From the NCBI GenBank assembly GCA_964650465.1, contig CAZYTA010000018.1:1-48844 (forward strand): 48,844 bases of DNA. Reading direction: 5' to 3'. The stretch is from RGIG6353 sp964650465. GTDB lineage: Bacteria > Bacillota > Clostridia > Oscillospirales > SIG627. Under the pieces are notes generated by a model, which was not told where the DNA came from, ran no database searches, and saw nothing but the letters and a program-made list of their open reading frames with translations. The translations under genes were made by a program, and so were the position numbers. This document shows, piece by piece, positions 15,010 to 24,366 of this stretch (position 1 is its first letter; every line of letters starts with the position of its first letter).

Positions 15010-15866
15010 TTCAATTCCTCCATATATGCTGTTTTTAAGGCTCTCGCATCAATATCCTGAGTTCCTGCCGATTCGCATATAACAGTTGGTGACACTCCCA
15101 GCTCCGCTATAGCTTTAGCAAACATTTTCGGATCCGGTCCGAAATGTCCGTTGTCAAAAGTTAAATGCTTTGACTCTCCGCCCTTAGTATAAGCAATGCA
15201 AGAATAATGACAATGAAGATTATCTGCTACACTTCCACCAATCGATTTTGAAATTTTATCAAACACTCTTTTGATGCTGTCCTTTGTTAAAATATCAGTT
15301 CCGCAAGATCTTGCATATAAGTGTCCAAAATCAACAACAGGCACAAATCTGCTATCAATGCTGCACAACTCTATGATTTCATCAAGAGTTCCCAGTTGAT
15401 TGATTTTTCCCATAGTTTCAAGTCCGATTTTTATATTATCAAAACCGATTAATTCACATTCAACAAGCGCCCGTTTAAGAGTGTCTGATGCAAGCAACAT
15501 CGCTTCTCTCCGATCAATTTTAGAAGCACTTCCCGCATGGACAACAATCACACCTGCGCCGAGACACTTTGCCGCAACGAGACTTTGAGTAATATATTTG
15601 ATACTACCCAGTCTTTTCTCGGGTACTATTCCCGAAAGTGATATGTAGTACGGCGAGTGCAGAGAAACCGAAACTCCGCATTTTGCCGCATTTAAGCCTA
15701 CCATGGCAAGCATTTCTTCGCTACCCGATATGCCGTTACCGCACTCATATTCATAAGCATCAAGTTGCATATCGCTAACCCATTGAGGTGCATTTATACT
15801 GCTTTTATACCCTGACGCCTCAAACAAAGCAGAATTGCCGCCCGGACCAAACTTCGCTGTATTCAT
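15000..15866 (-). CDS. TIM-barrel protein of the endonuclease IV/sugar phosphate isomerase superfamily
   Basis: 288 residues with AP-endonuclease-2-like metal-site motifs in order: SLHSPYYISL, VVHAGSA, the GLETMGK glutamate, VVDFGHLYAR, HCHYS and ICES. These resemble endonuclease IV more than xylose isomerase. It could cleave abasic sites or act on an unknown sugar; the motifs near the N-terminus differ from canonical Nfo (FGPGGNSALFEA). It lies between yqeG (4-base overlap) and the peptidase (10-base overlap), so all three are translationally coupled. I leave the gene name open. Confidence 0.8.
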   Translation of the reverse strand: MNTAKFGPGGNSALFEASGYKSSINAPQWVSDMQLDAYEYECGNGISGSEEMLAMVGLNAAKCGVSVSLHSPYYISLSGIVPEKRLGSIKYITQSLVAAKCLGAGVIVVHAGSASKIDRREAMLLASDTLKRALVECELIGFDNIKIGLETMGKINQLGTLDEIIELCSIDSRFVPVVDFGHLYARSCGTDILTKDSIKRVFDKISKSIGGSVADNLHCHYSCIAYTKGGESKHLTFDNGHFGPDPKMFAKAIAELGVSPTVICESAGTQDIDARALKTAYMEELKCQ

Positions 15867-16375
15867 TTTATTCTCCCGTATCCTCTCTTTTTGATAAAGG
15901 ACACAAAAGGAATTTCAAGCCCTCGTTTCAACTTTATAAAAAAAGATTCCTCGGAATTGATTCTGTCAACAAAAATGCCTCTTATATCTGAATTTGCCGA
16001 TGCCCATATATCAGTGAACAATTGATCCCCAACGATAACCGTCTCACCTTTATTTGCACTTAGCTTTTTTATAATTTCATTTATTTTTTTGCTTGACGGT
16101 TTTCCGGAATCAAAAGTATATGGAACTTCAAGCGAAGCACAAAAATTCTTAACACGTTTTTCGTGATTATTGGAAATAACAGCAACTTTTATCCCGTTAT
16201 TTTTCAATTCGGAAAACAACTTAATCGTTTTTTCGCTTGGGTGAGCTGTCGCATAAGGCTCAAGTGTATTGTCAATGTCAAACAGCACACAGCTTATTTT
16301 GTTTTCTAAATAAAAATCAATCGGCACATCGTGAATTGAGTGAAAATGAAAATTAGGTATCAAAAAATCAAGCAT
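15863..16375 (-). CDS. YqeG family HAD-IIIA phosphatase
   Basis: 170 residues. Motif I FDIDNTLEPY supplies both catalytic aspartates, VISNNHE is motif II, KPSSKKI motif III and IVGDQLFTDI motif IV. The N-terminal MLDFLIPNFH and the overall length match YqeG, a capless HAD related to mitochondrial phosphatidylglycerophosphate phosphatase (GEP4/PTPMT-like role), so a lipid phosphatase activity is plausible but unproven. It starts 12 bases after the ClpC-like gene and overlaps the next gene by 4 bases. Confidence 0.9.
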   Translation of the reverse strand: MLDFLIPNFHFHSIHDVPIDFYLENKISCVLFDIDNTLEPYATAHPSEKTIKLFSELKNNGIKVAVISNNHEKRVKNFCASLEVPYTFDSGKPSSKKINEIIKKLSANKGETVIVGDQLFTDIWASANSDIRGIFVDRINSEESFFIKLKRGLEIPFVSFIKKRGYGRIK

Positions 16376-16387
16376 TTATAATTCCTT

Positions 16388-18619
16388 TCAATCTACTCTT
16401 TTTTGATTATTATACATTGAAAGTTCATTGTTTTCAAGTCCGAATTTATTAAATTCAAAAAAAGATGAAATTTCCCCTTTTGAATTTACGTAAAACCTAA
16501 TTTTTCTGATATTTTCTCCGTTCGTCATAAAAGCTTTTGTAACATCCTTTAATAAAAATGATGCAAATGTTTTATTGACATTTCTATACCCCAGCCTTTT
16601 TATGTCGGATAATTCAACCAGTTTTTCAATCACCTCAAAATCAACTTCCAAAGCTGTTTTTTTGCGATAACAAGCTTCTCTGATACTTTCTACGCTTTTG
16701 TTTATTAGTTCAATCGCATTACTTTCATTAGCATTTTTAAAAGCAATCACTCCATCCAATCTTCCGAAAATTTCGTTACCGAGAACACTTCTGATTTTAG
16801 ATAGCTTATCTTTTTTGTCAGAGGAAATAAACCCTGTAGACTTAGCCATTCCTTCATATCCTACATTGGAGGTCATAATTATAGTACATTCAGAAAAACT
16901 GACACGCTTTCCCCTGCTATCAGTCATAATACCGTCATCAAGAATATTTAACAACAACTTGAGAACATCACTGTGAGCCTTTTCTATTTCGTCAAATATT
17001 ATTACTGCAGAAGGATTCTTTGAAACCTCCTTTATTAAAATTCCGTTATCCTCATATCCGATATATCCCGGAGGAGCGCCTATCAATTTCGAAACAGCAT
17101 GACTTTCTGAATATTCACCCATATCAAGCTTAATCGGAGTTTTACCCGGTGAAATTAGCTTAGACAGCTCTTTGGCAGTCTTTGTTTTACCGCATCCTGT
17201 TGCACCTACAAATAAAAGTGATAAAGGAGATGTTTTTTCAAAAAAATCTGTATTCCTTATTATTAAAAACTGTTTTATTTCTTCAATAGCATCCTCTTGT
17301 CCTATAACCTCTTTGTTTAAATTCTCTCCTATACTTTCCAATTGCTTAAAACAAAGCGATGTGTTATTGCAATATAGTTCTTCAATTGTTTCAGATGTAA
17401 GCAATTTATTTCTGTTAATACGAATTTTTGATGCGCTTTCATCAATTACATCTATTGCTTTATCAGGAAGATGCTTGTTTGGATATGCTTTCATAGATAT
17501 CTCCACGGCTTTTTCCAACGCTGAATCATCTATTTTAATTCCATGAAATGCTTCGTATCTGCCTTTTAGTCCTTTAAGAATTTTTATCGATACTTCTACA
17601 CTGGGTTCTTCAACTACAATCTTCTGAAAGCGTCGGTCAAGTGCGCTGTCTTTTTCGATTGTTTTTATATATTCTTCGGATGTAGTTGCACCTATTATAC
17701 TTATTTCGCCTCTCGCTAATTCCGGTTTTAAAATATTAGCAGCATCCAAGGTACCTTCTCCCGAACCTGTATTTACTATGTTGTGTATTTCATCAATCAT
17801 CAAGATTACATTTTTTGCTTTTTTAACCTCATCCAATATATGCTTAATTCTTTCTTCAAAATCACCTCTGTATTTTGCCCCTGATAGTAATAAGGCAATA
17901 TCTAAAGCAACCAGTCTTTTTTGTGATAGCTCATACGGCACCTTTCCATCGATTATTCTGATAGCCAGTCCGTCTGCAATTGCACTTTTACCAACTCCTG
18001 CTCCGCCGACAAGACATGGGTTATTCTTGTTTTTTCGCATCAAAATCTGTATAACTCTGTCAATTTCTTCTTCTCTTTCAAACACAGGATCCAACTTATC
18101 TTCCAGAGCTGATAAAGTAACATCTACCGAATATTCATTTAATATCGGTGTGCTCTTTCTCATTTCCGATATTTTTTCAAACGTAAGTGAAAAAGTTTTG
18201 TTAACATTATTGTCTTTCACTGATTCCCCTCTTTTACAACACTTTAATATTTCGGAAGCTGAGCATCTTTCATTGAGCAACACGCTAATGACGTCTTCAC
18301 AACTGACTTCATTTTTATTCAGAGAAAAAGCTCTGATATAGCTTTTTGACATTATTGCTTCAAAATTTTTCGTTATATTCTTTTCGCTTAAAAAAACACG
18401 TTCTCCGTGCATATTTCTTTTCAGAACTTCATCCATTACATCAGAATACGCCACATTTCCTTTCAATTCTCCTGTTCTTACAAAAACATCAAGAGAGCTT
18501 TTTCTTCCCAAAAGAGCCAAAAGCAAATGTTCCGTGCCTATAAACGAATGTCCTAAATTTGAGGCAATAACACGTGAAAATTCAATTACTTCTACTACAT
18601 CTTTTGACAGTTTTATCAT
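16388..18619 (-). CDS. ClpC-like double AAA+ unfoldase lacking the middle domain
   Basis: 743 residues. The N-terminal double Clp repeat lies in ~1-135, Walker A1 GGAGVGKS at 205-212, Walker B LMIDEIH, and Walker A2 GATGCGKT at 472-479 with Walker B IIFDEIEKAH. Between the AAA modules only ~45 residues (395-440) remain, whereas Bacillus ClpC has a ~100-residue coiled middle domain with a UVR motif, the docking site for MecA/McsB adaptors. A TGF tripeptide at the expected ClpP-binding loop position (KSTGFISSD) suggests it may still dock ClpP. I chose the ATG at 18619, 6 bases after GGGG, over the TTG before it. No ctsR, mcsA or mcsB gene is adjacent. Confidence 0.87.
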   Translation of the reverse strand: MIKLSKDVVEVIEFSRVIASNLGHSFIGTEHLLLALLGRKSSLDVFVRTGELKGNVAYSDVMDEVLKRNMHGERVFLSEKNITKNFEAIMSKSYIRAFSLNKNEVSCEDVISVLLNERCSASEILKCCKRGESVKDNNVNKTFSLTFEKISEMRKSTPILNEYSVDVTLSALEDKLDPVFEREEEIDRVIQILMRKNKNNPCLVGGAGVGKSAIADGLAIRIIDGKVPYELSQKRLVALDIALLLSGAKYRGDFEERIKHILDEVKKAKNVILMIDEIHNIVNTGSGEGTLDAANILKPELARGEISIIGATTSEEYIKTIEKDSALDRRFQKIVVEEPSVEVSIKILKGLKGRYEAFHGIKIDDSALEKAVEISMKAYPNKHLPDKAIDVIDESASKIRINRNKLLTSETIEELYCNNTSLCFKQLESIGENLNKEVIGQEDAIEEIKQFLIIRNTDFFEKTSPLSLLFVGATGCGKTKTAKELSKLISPGKTPIKLDMGEYSESHAVSKLIGAPPGYIGYEDNGILIKEVSKNPSAVIIFDEIEKAHSDVLKLLLNILDDGIMTDSRGKRVSFSECTIIMTSNVGYEGMAKSTGFISSDKKDKLSKIRSVLGNEIFGRLDGVIAFKNANESNAIELINKSVESIREACYRKKTALEVDFEVIEKLVELSDIKRLGYRNVNKTFASFLLKDVTKAFMTNGENIRKIRFYVNSKGEISSFFEFNKFGLENNELSMYNNQKRVD

Positions 18620-18678
18620 CAAATTCCCCTTCTTTCAAATAATTTTTGTCATAAAAAAAATAAGTTATTCTTTCCCTC

Positions 18679-18707
18679 TTGAAAAAAAGGTCAAAAAGTA
18701 ATATAAT
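18679..18707 (+). promoter_or_regulatory. Promoter of trmB-rluA
   Basis: TTGAAA, 17-base spacer, TATAAT on the plus strand, 33 bases before the trmB start codon. Confidence 0.75.
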
Positions 18708-18739
18708 ACATAAAAACATAATAAACGGAGTGAATTCAA

Positions 18740-19381
18740 TTGAGAGCAAGAAAAAGAAAAAACACACCAGAAAGAATCGAGGCGTGTTCCGACTATTACA
18801 TAAAAAATCCCAATGAACACAAAAACAACTGGCATGAAGTCTTTGGAAATAATAACCCCATACGTTTGGAAATAGGATGCGGAAAAGGAGATTTTGTTAA
18901 GGGAATGGCGGAAAATAACCCCGACATCAACTTCATAGCCATTGAAAAAGCAACCGACATAATCGTTCTTGCCCTTGAAAAAATAAATCAAGCAAACCTA
19001 AGTAATGTTCGTTTTATTAACTGTGATGCTGAAATTCTTCCCGAGATTTTTCACGAAGAGATGTTTGATGTCCTGTATATAAATTTTTGTGATCCATGGC
19101 CCAAAAAAAGGCATGCAAAAAGACGTTTAACCAGCCCTGTATTTCTTGAAATCTTCAAAAAGATTCTCAAAAAAAACGGTTCTATTCATTTTAAAACGGA
19201 TAACAGGCCTTTATTCGACTACTCGCTGGAAACGTTTCCTGAATGCGGTTATACCTTAAAGAATGTTACTTTTGACTTACATACCGAGGAACTCCCTTAC
19301 GATAATGTAAAAACAGAATACGAAAGAAACTTTATTGCCAAAGGCTTCAAAATCAACAGACTGGAAGCTTTTCTGAATTAA
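18740..19381 (+). CDS. trmB: tRNA (guanine-N7-)-methyltransferase
   Basis: 213 residues. The S-adenosylmethionine site is LEIGCGKGDF near residue 45 and the family motif DPWPKKRHAKRRL supplies the catalytic aspartate and RNA-binding lysines; TEYERNF is the usual C-terminal motif. It makes m7G46 in the tRNA variable loop. The start is a TTG at 18740 after CGGAG; MRARKRKN corresponds to the usual MRxRKK beginning, so an internal ATG is unlikely. The rluA-like gene follows after 13 bases and shares the transcript. Confidence 0.95.
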   Translation: MRARKRKNTPERIEACSDYYIKNPNEHKNNWHEVFGNNNPIRLEIGCGKGDFVKGMAENNPDINFIAIEKATDIIVLALEKINQANLSNVRFINCDAEILPEIFHEEMFDVLYINFCDPWPKKRHAKRRLTSPVFLEIFKKILKKNGSIHFKTDNRPLFDYSLETFPECGYTLKNVTFDLHTEELPYDNVKTEYERNFIAKGFKINRLEAFLN

Positions 19382-19394
19382 GGAGGACTGACCT

Positions 19395-20345
19395 ATCAGA
19401 TCCATTGTCATTTCAAAAAACGATGCAGGACAAAGGCTGGACAAATTTATGAATAAATCCATGCCTTTACTTCCTATGTCTCTTATGTACAAATATATAA
19501 GAGAAAAAAGAATAAAAATCAACGGCAAGAAAGCAACTCAAAATACAAGGCTAAACACCGGTGATGTGGTTGAGTTTTATATAAGAGATGAATTCTTTGA
19601 AAAAGAAAATGACTTGTCTTTTACAAATCTCAATCCAAACCTAAGTATAGTGTACGAGGACGAAAACATACTGCTTGTTGACAAAAAACCCGGAGTAATA
19701 GTGCATTCAGATGATAAAGAAACAAGCGGCACATTAATTGACAAAATAAAAGCCTATTTATATAAAAAAGGTGAATATATTCCGGAATCCGAAATAAGTT
19801 TCGCTCCATCGTTGTGTAACAGAATTGACAGAAATACAGGCGGAATAGTTATTTGCGCCAAAAACGCCGAAGCCCTCAGATGCACTAACGAACTTATAAA
19901 AAATAATGAAGTAACAAAAAAATACCTGGCTTTGGTACACGGTACTTTTGCTAACCAGTCAGGTCATATAAAGAATTTTATTTTAAAAGATACAGCAACA
20001 AATACCGTTAAGGTTTACGAAAAGCCTGTCCCAAATGCGTTGACTGCCGAATCATATTATAAAGTGTTAAAAAGCAACAAAAACAAAAACATGTCTCTTG
20101 TAGAAGTAACACTTGTTACCGGTCGCACTCATCAGATACGAGCGCAATTTGCGCATATGGGACACCCTCTTGTCGGAGACGGTAAATACGGAATAAACCG
20201 AGATGATAAAAAATTAGGATATAAATTTCAAGCGCTGTATTCATACAGGTTATCCTTTAATCCGAAAGAAAAAACAAATTTGCTTTCGTACTTAAGCGGA
20301 AGAATTTTCCAAGTAGATGACGTTTTCTTTGAAAAAGATATTTAA
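19395..20345 (+). CDS. RluA-family 23S rRNA pseudouridine synthase with an apparent AUC start codon
   Basis: 316 residues if initiated at 19395. An S4 RNA-binding domain (~10-65, beginning SKNDAGQRLDKF) is followed by the synthase domain with NRIDRNTGG (catalytic Asp) and TGRTHQIRAQFAHMGHPLVGD. The frame is closed by TGA at 19389-19391, and between it and the first ATG (19449) there is no ATG, GTG or TTG. ATC at 19395 sits 8 bases after a perfect AGGAGG and yields (M)RSIVISKNDAGQRLDKF, the usual family N-terminus. Starting at 19449 would cut off the first S4 helix. So either AUC is the start or ATG has been misread or mutated. Confidence 0.85.
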   Translation: MRSIVISKNDAGQRLDKFMNKSMPLLPMSLMYKYIREKRIKINGKKATQNTRLNTGDVVEFYIRDEFFEKENDLSFTNLNPNLSIVYEDENILLVDKKPGVIVHSDDKETSGTLIDKIKAYLYKKGEYIPESEISFAPSLCNRIDRNTGGIVICAKNAEALRCTNELIKNNEVTKKYLALVHGTFANQSGHIKNFILKDTATNTVKVYEKPVPNALTAESYYKVLKSNKNKNMSLVEVTLVTGRTHQIRAQFAHMGHPLVGDGKYGINRDDKKLGYKFQALYSYRLSFNPKEKTNLLSYLSGRIFQVDDVFFEKDI

Positions 20346-20351
20346 CGACGA

Positions 20352-20379
20352 AAAGAGTCCGGATGTATCCGGACTCTTT
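20352..20379. terminator. Bidirectional terminator between rluA-like gene and ftsH
   Basis: A perfect 13-bp stem (arms 20352-20364 and 20367-20379) with a 2-base loop separates the convergent genes. Flanking A and T runs suit both directions. Confidence 0.9.
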
Positions 20380-20383
20380 AGTA

Positions 20384-22339
20384 TTATACATTAGGATCTG
20401 TTTCTTCGGAAGAAGCTTCTTCGTGGTTGCTTACATTACTGTTTTCGTCATTGCTTCTTTGACGCTTTTCATCTCTGATTTTCTCGAGATCTTCAACCGA
20501 TGCATCTGTTTCCATTGCCACTCTGAACTGCTCATCATCCATTATTTCGTTTGCTATCAGATATTCGGCTATAAGGTGAAGTTTACCAATATACTGATTA
20601 ATAATCTCTGTGCACTGTGCGTATGAAGAATCAACAATATTTCTTATTTCATCATCAATTTCCGCTGCAATCTTTTCGGAGAAATTCCTTGAATTTGAGA
20701 AATCTCTGCCAAGGAACACCTCATCATTTCCGTGCTCGGAACCGTACACAATAGAGCCAAGCTTTTCACTCATACCGTAGCGTGTTACCATATTACGTGC
20801 AAGCTGTGTTGCTCTTTGTATATCATTAGATGCACCCGTTGTAAAATCATTGAATATGAGAAACTCTGCAACACGGCCGCCGAGAAGCGAAACGATTTCC
20901 TCCTGCATATGACGACGAGAAGTAAAGAATCGGTCTTCCTGAGGCACTGAAAGAGTGTATCCGCCTGTACGAGCAGTAGGTATAATAGAGATTTGCTGAA
21001 CAGGGTCAAGTGTAGGTAACGCAAAGTGAGCTACAGCATGTCCTGCTTCGTGATAAGCAGTCATTCTTGTTTCAAGTTCATTTCGCTTCAAAGATTTCTT
21101 TGCAGTTCCTACTATAATTTTGATTGAAGCCTCTTCAATCTCTTTCATACCAATCAATCTTTTGCCTTTTCTTGCAGCTAAAAGAGCTGCCTCATTCAAA
21201 AGATTAGCAAGGTCAGCACCTGTAAAACCAACTGTAGTTTTTGCGATTGTGAGCATATCAACAGTTTTTTCAAACGGCTTGTTCTTTGCGTGAACATCAA
21301 GAATTTGCTTTCTACCGTTGATATCGGGATAATTGACAGTTACTTGTCTGTCAAAACGACCCGGTCTGAGAAGTGCGGGGTCAAGAATATCAGGTCGGTT
21401 AGTAGCAGCAATCACGATTACACCGTCATTTGCTCCAAAACCATCCATTTCAACAAGAAGCTGGTTAAGAGTCTGTTCTCTTTCGTCATGACCACCGCCG
21501 AGACCGGCGCCTCTGTGTCTTCCTACTGCATCTATTTCATCGATAAATATTATACTCGGAGAAGTTTTTCGTGCTGTTTCGAAAAGGTCGCGGACACGTG
21601 ATGCGCCTACTCCCACATACATCTCAACAAAGTCAGAACCCGAAATGGAGTAAAAAGGTACGCCGGCTTCTCCTGCAACAGCTTTCGCAAGAAGTGTTTT
21701 ACCTGTACCGGGAGGGCCTACAAGAAGTACACCTTTGGGGATCCTCGCGCCAAGGTCTGTAAACTTTTGCGGATTCTTTAAGAATTCAACAATTTCTGTA
21801 AGTTCTTCTTTTTCTTCGTCAGCGCCGGCTACATCAGTAAATAAAACCTTGTTTTTTTCATCAGAGCCAAGCTTGGTCTTTGCTCTTCCGAAGGAATTCA
21901 TCTTTCCTCCCTTGCCGCCGGCTTGATTCATAAATGACATCCATATTACAACGAATATTACTATCATTATGATATACGGCAGGAAAGACACCCAAAAAGG
22001 TACAACCTTGGGCGCAACATAATCATAATCCGAGATAATCCCCTCAGCATACTGACGGCGTACTGTATCACCGAGATACGCTTCAAAAACATCCATGCTT
22101 CTGAGTGGATATTCGACAATATTGGGATTTTGTTTGTTCTCGGACTTAAGAGTAAGATACAAAGTGTTGTCATCGTCAACAAAAAAGCTCTCAACTTGCT
22201 CATCATTAAAGTACTTTACAATGGCACTAAAGCTAACTTTGTCGCTTTGTGTATTTAATAATGCAGTTGTAGCCCATAAAATCAGAGCAATCAAAACTAC
22301 ATAAAAAATAATAACCTTTAAACCGTTTTTAGTTTTCAT
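20384..22339 (-). CDS. ftsH: ATP-dependent zinc metalloprotease FtsH
   Basis: 651 residues. Two membrane helices (8-28 and ~115-135) flank an extracytoplasmic domain; the AAA+ module has Walker A GPPGTGKT at 208-215, Walker B IIFIDEID, and the second region of homology with RPGRFDR; the zinc site is HEAGH at 430-434. The hexamer degrades membrane and short-lived cytosolic proteins. It is the last gene of the gdpP-rplI-dnaB-tilS-hpt-ftsH series and starts 25 bases after hpt. The nearest ribosome site (AGGAG) is about 12 bases from the ATG, which is rather long. The C-terminal tail is acidic. Confidence 0.97.
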   Translation of the reverse strand: MKTKNGLKVIIFYVVLIALILWATTALLNTQSDKVSFSAIVKYFNDEQVESFFVDDDNTLYLTLKSENKQNPNIVEYPLRSMDVFEAYLGDTVRRQYAEGIISDYDYVAPKVVPFWVSFLPYIIMIVIFVVIWMSFMNQAGGKGGKMNSFGRAKTKLGSDEKNKVLFTDVAGADEEKEELTEIVEFLKNPQKFTDLGARIPKGVLLVGPPGTGKTLLAKAVAGEAGVPFYSISGSDFVEMYVGVGASRVRDLFETARKTSPSIIFIDEIDAVGRHRGAGLGGGHDEREQTLNQLLVEMDGFGANDGVIVIAATNRPDILDPALLRPGRFDRQVTVNYPDINGRKQILDVHAKNKPFEKTVDMLTIAKTTVGFTGADLANLLNEAALLAARKGKRLIGMKEIEEASIKIIVGTAKKSLKRNELETRMTAYHEAGHAVAHFALPTLDPVQQISIIPTARTGGYTLSVPQEDRFFTSRRHMQEEIVSLLGGRVAEFLIFNDFTTGASNDIQRATQLARNMVTRYGMSEKLGSIVYGSEHGNDEVFLGRDFSNSRNFSEKIAAEIDDEIRNIVDSSYAQCTEIINQYIGKLHLIAEYLIANEIMDDEQFRVAMETDASVEDLEKIRDEKRQRSNDENSNVSNHEEASSEETDPNV

Positions 22340-22363
22340 TAGACCGCATCACTCCTAACTAAT

Positions 22364-22957
22364 TTAATTTTCGTATATTTCACGTTTTAATACGCCGACA
22401 AAAGGCATATTTCTGTATTTTTCATCGTAGTCAAGTCCGTATCCAACAATAAATTCGTCAGGGACTCTCGTGCCGAGAAAATCAACCTTTACATTTACTG
22501 TTCGTCTTTCGGGCTTATCAAACAAGGCACACAATGCAACAGACTTATTTCCCTTTGTTTTCATTACTGACATAAGCTTTGAAAGAGTATTTCCCGAATC
22601 TATTATGTCCTCAACAATAACAATATGTGTATTCGGGTCTTCAAGAACCTCAGGATTCTTGCCTACACTAATATTAACTTCCCCCGATGAGGTCGTCTTT
22701 TTGCCATAAGATGACGCAAACATAAACTCAATTTCGATAGGTAGATCTATCTTTTTAACAAGATCCGAAACAAACTGAAAAGAGCCGTTAAGAACGCCGA
22801 GTATGACAAGTTTTTCGTTTTTCACCAAAACACTTTCGGCGTAGTGCTCTGTAATTTCAGCAGCGACCTTTGATACAATTTCGTCCAAATCTTTTTCCGA
22901 AAATAAAACCTTTTCGATATCATCCATCAAGCTATGGGAAATATTCATATTGTCCAT
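22364..22957 (-). CDS. hpt: Hypoxanthine-guanine phosphoribosyltransferase
   Basis: 197 residues from the ATG at 22957. The PRPP-binding motif IVEDIIDSGNTL and the flexible-loop region SSYGKKTTSSG are clear, with the C-terminal DFLGTRVPDEFIVGYGLDY typical of purine salvage PRTases. It converts hypoxanthine or guanine plus PRPP to IMP or GMP. An in-frame TTG at 22975 would overlap the tilS stop and the AAAGGT ribosome site, so the ATG is preferred. Pairing with tilS upstream and ftsH downstream is the standard Firmicutes order. Confidence 0.96.
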   Translation of the reverse strand: MDNMNISHSLMDDIEKVLFSEKDLDEIVSKVAAEITEHYAESVLVKNEKLVILGVLNGSFQFVSDLVKKIDLPIEIEFMFASSYGKKTTSSGEVNISVGKNPEVLEDPNTHIVIVEDIIDSGNTLSKLMSVMKTKGNKSVALCALFDKPERRTVNVKVDFLGTRVPDEFIVGYGLDYDEKYRNMPFVGVLKREIYEN

Positions 22958-22971
22958 TTTTATAGTACCTT

Positions 22972-24366
22972 TCAACTGTCTGTTTTTTCAAAGTCCACAG
23001 ACAAGGAAAAACAATCCCCATCTGTATTATTTTGTTTTATACGGTCCGCAACTCCAAGACCTGCCACCCATACTATCCCCGTTAAATCACAAACTATGGG
23101 AATTCTGGACCTTATCTCTGACGGTATTTTCTCGTCAATCATATACTTCTTTATGCTTCTGCGTATACCTCTGCAAATATATGAATCACCGTTTTTTCTT
23201 GACCGTGCAATAAGAGACGAACTTATTATATTATATTTTATTAAAATGTTCTTTGTTAATTTGTTAACTTTTAAATTTTTCAGTTCATTTTCTTTGTTTC
23301 TTAACTCATATTCTTCGGGTGTTTCTAACCAAAGAATCATATTGCTGTCAGGTATGGGATTCTTTCCCATTTTAATCTCAAATTCATAATCTTCTAAAAC
23401 ACTGTCATCTTTATGAAGCTCGAGTTCTGAATATCCGCGTTTCAAATAACAATTCCCGTTAACAATAACTTTTTGCCCTGTCCTTCCCTTTGTCAGAAGA
23501 GCAATAACGTCATCAAACTGGCTGTAAGATACTCTTATATTAAAATAAGAGCAAATAACAGAATACAACACATTATAATAGCAAGCATCACGCGCCAACG
23601 TATACAGAGAGTCAAGTAACATAGGATAAGCATTTTCTTCAAAATACTTATTTGCGATAGTTTCAACAAGCGCTGTGTTTGAACGTTGTATTTGAGAAAA
23701 GCGCAACACACTTTCATCAAATGAAGGTGACATCTTGTAAATTTGCGGCAAAACTTTATGTCTGATATAATTACGTGTATACGAATCATCAAAATTAGTT
23801 GAATCTGTTGCAAACTCTAATTTATTTTTGCGGCAATAGTCAACAACCTCGTTGGCAGTATGTGAAATTAGCGGACGTACTATATTGTCACGCACAGGAG
23901 GAATACCTTTAGCAAAAGAATTTCGCGACAAAGTAATAAGAAGAGTTTCACTGTTGTCGGTAGCCGTATGTGCCGTTGCTATTTTATTGCATCCAAATTT
24001 CTCTGCCGCTATATTTAATTCTTTGTAACGTATATCACGTGCAATTGCTTCAAGTCCATCTGAAGATGACTGTGACATTGCGGGAACATCAGCAAAAGCT
24101 GACAAAAACGGTACAGCTAAGCGCTGACATAATTTTTCTGAAAACGCCTCATCTGCATCCGCTTCTTCGCCTCGTATTCCGTGGTTAAGATGAAAAGCAA
24201 ATACGGAAATTCCCAGATGTGACGAAAGTCTGACAAGAGCATACAGAAGTGAAACCGAATCTTTTCCGCCGGACAGCGCAACGAGCACTCGGTCATTACT
24301 GCAAAGCATCTTATATTTTTTTAATGTGTTTAATAGTTTGATTTCGAATTTATCAATTTTCATCAT
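22972..24366 (-). CDS. tilS: tRNA(Ile)-lysidine synthase
   Basis: 464 residues. The PP-loop motif SGGKDS is at 32-37 in the N-terminal ATP-pyrophosphatase domain, followed by the linker and the C-terminal TilS substrate-binding region (SYICRGIRRSIKKYMIDEKIP). It makes lysidine at C34 of tRNA-Ile(CAU), allowing it to read AUA. Tandem ATGs at 24366/24363 lie inside the end of dnaB (14-base overlap), so it is translated by coupling. It belongs to the tilS-hpt-ftsH series. Confidence 0.96.
   Translation of the reverse strand: MMKIDKFEIKLLNTLKKYKMLCSNDRVLVALSGGKDSVSLLYALVRLSSHLGISVFAFHLNHGIRGEEADADEAFSEKLCQRLAVPFLSAFADVPAMSQSSSDGLEAIARDIRYKELNIAAEKFGCNKIATAHTATDNSETLLITLSRNSFAKGIPPVRDNIVRPLISHTANEVVDYCRKNKLEFATDSTNFDDSYTRNYIRHKVLPQIYKMSPSFDESVLRFSQIQRSNTALVETIANKYFEENAYPMLLDSLYTLARDACYYNVLYSVICSYFNIRVSYSQFDDVIALLTKGRTGQKVIVNGNCYLKRGYSELELHKDDSVLEDYEFEIKMGKNPIPDSNMILWLETPEEYELRNKENELKNLKVNKLTKNILIKYNIISSSLIARSRKNGDSYICRGIRRSIKKYMIDEKIPSEIRSRIPIVCDLTGIVWVAGLGVADRIKQNNTDGDCFSLSVDFEKTDS

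Noticed and set aside
18679..18707. CtsR heat-shock operator upstream of the ClpC-like gene
   Set aside because: One GGTCAAA heptad is present at 18689, but the partner heptad at the required 3-base spacing matches only 3 of 7 positions.
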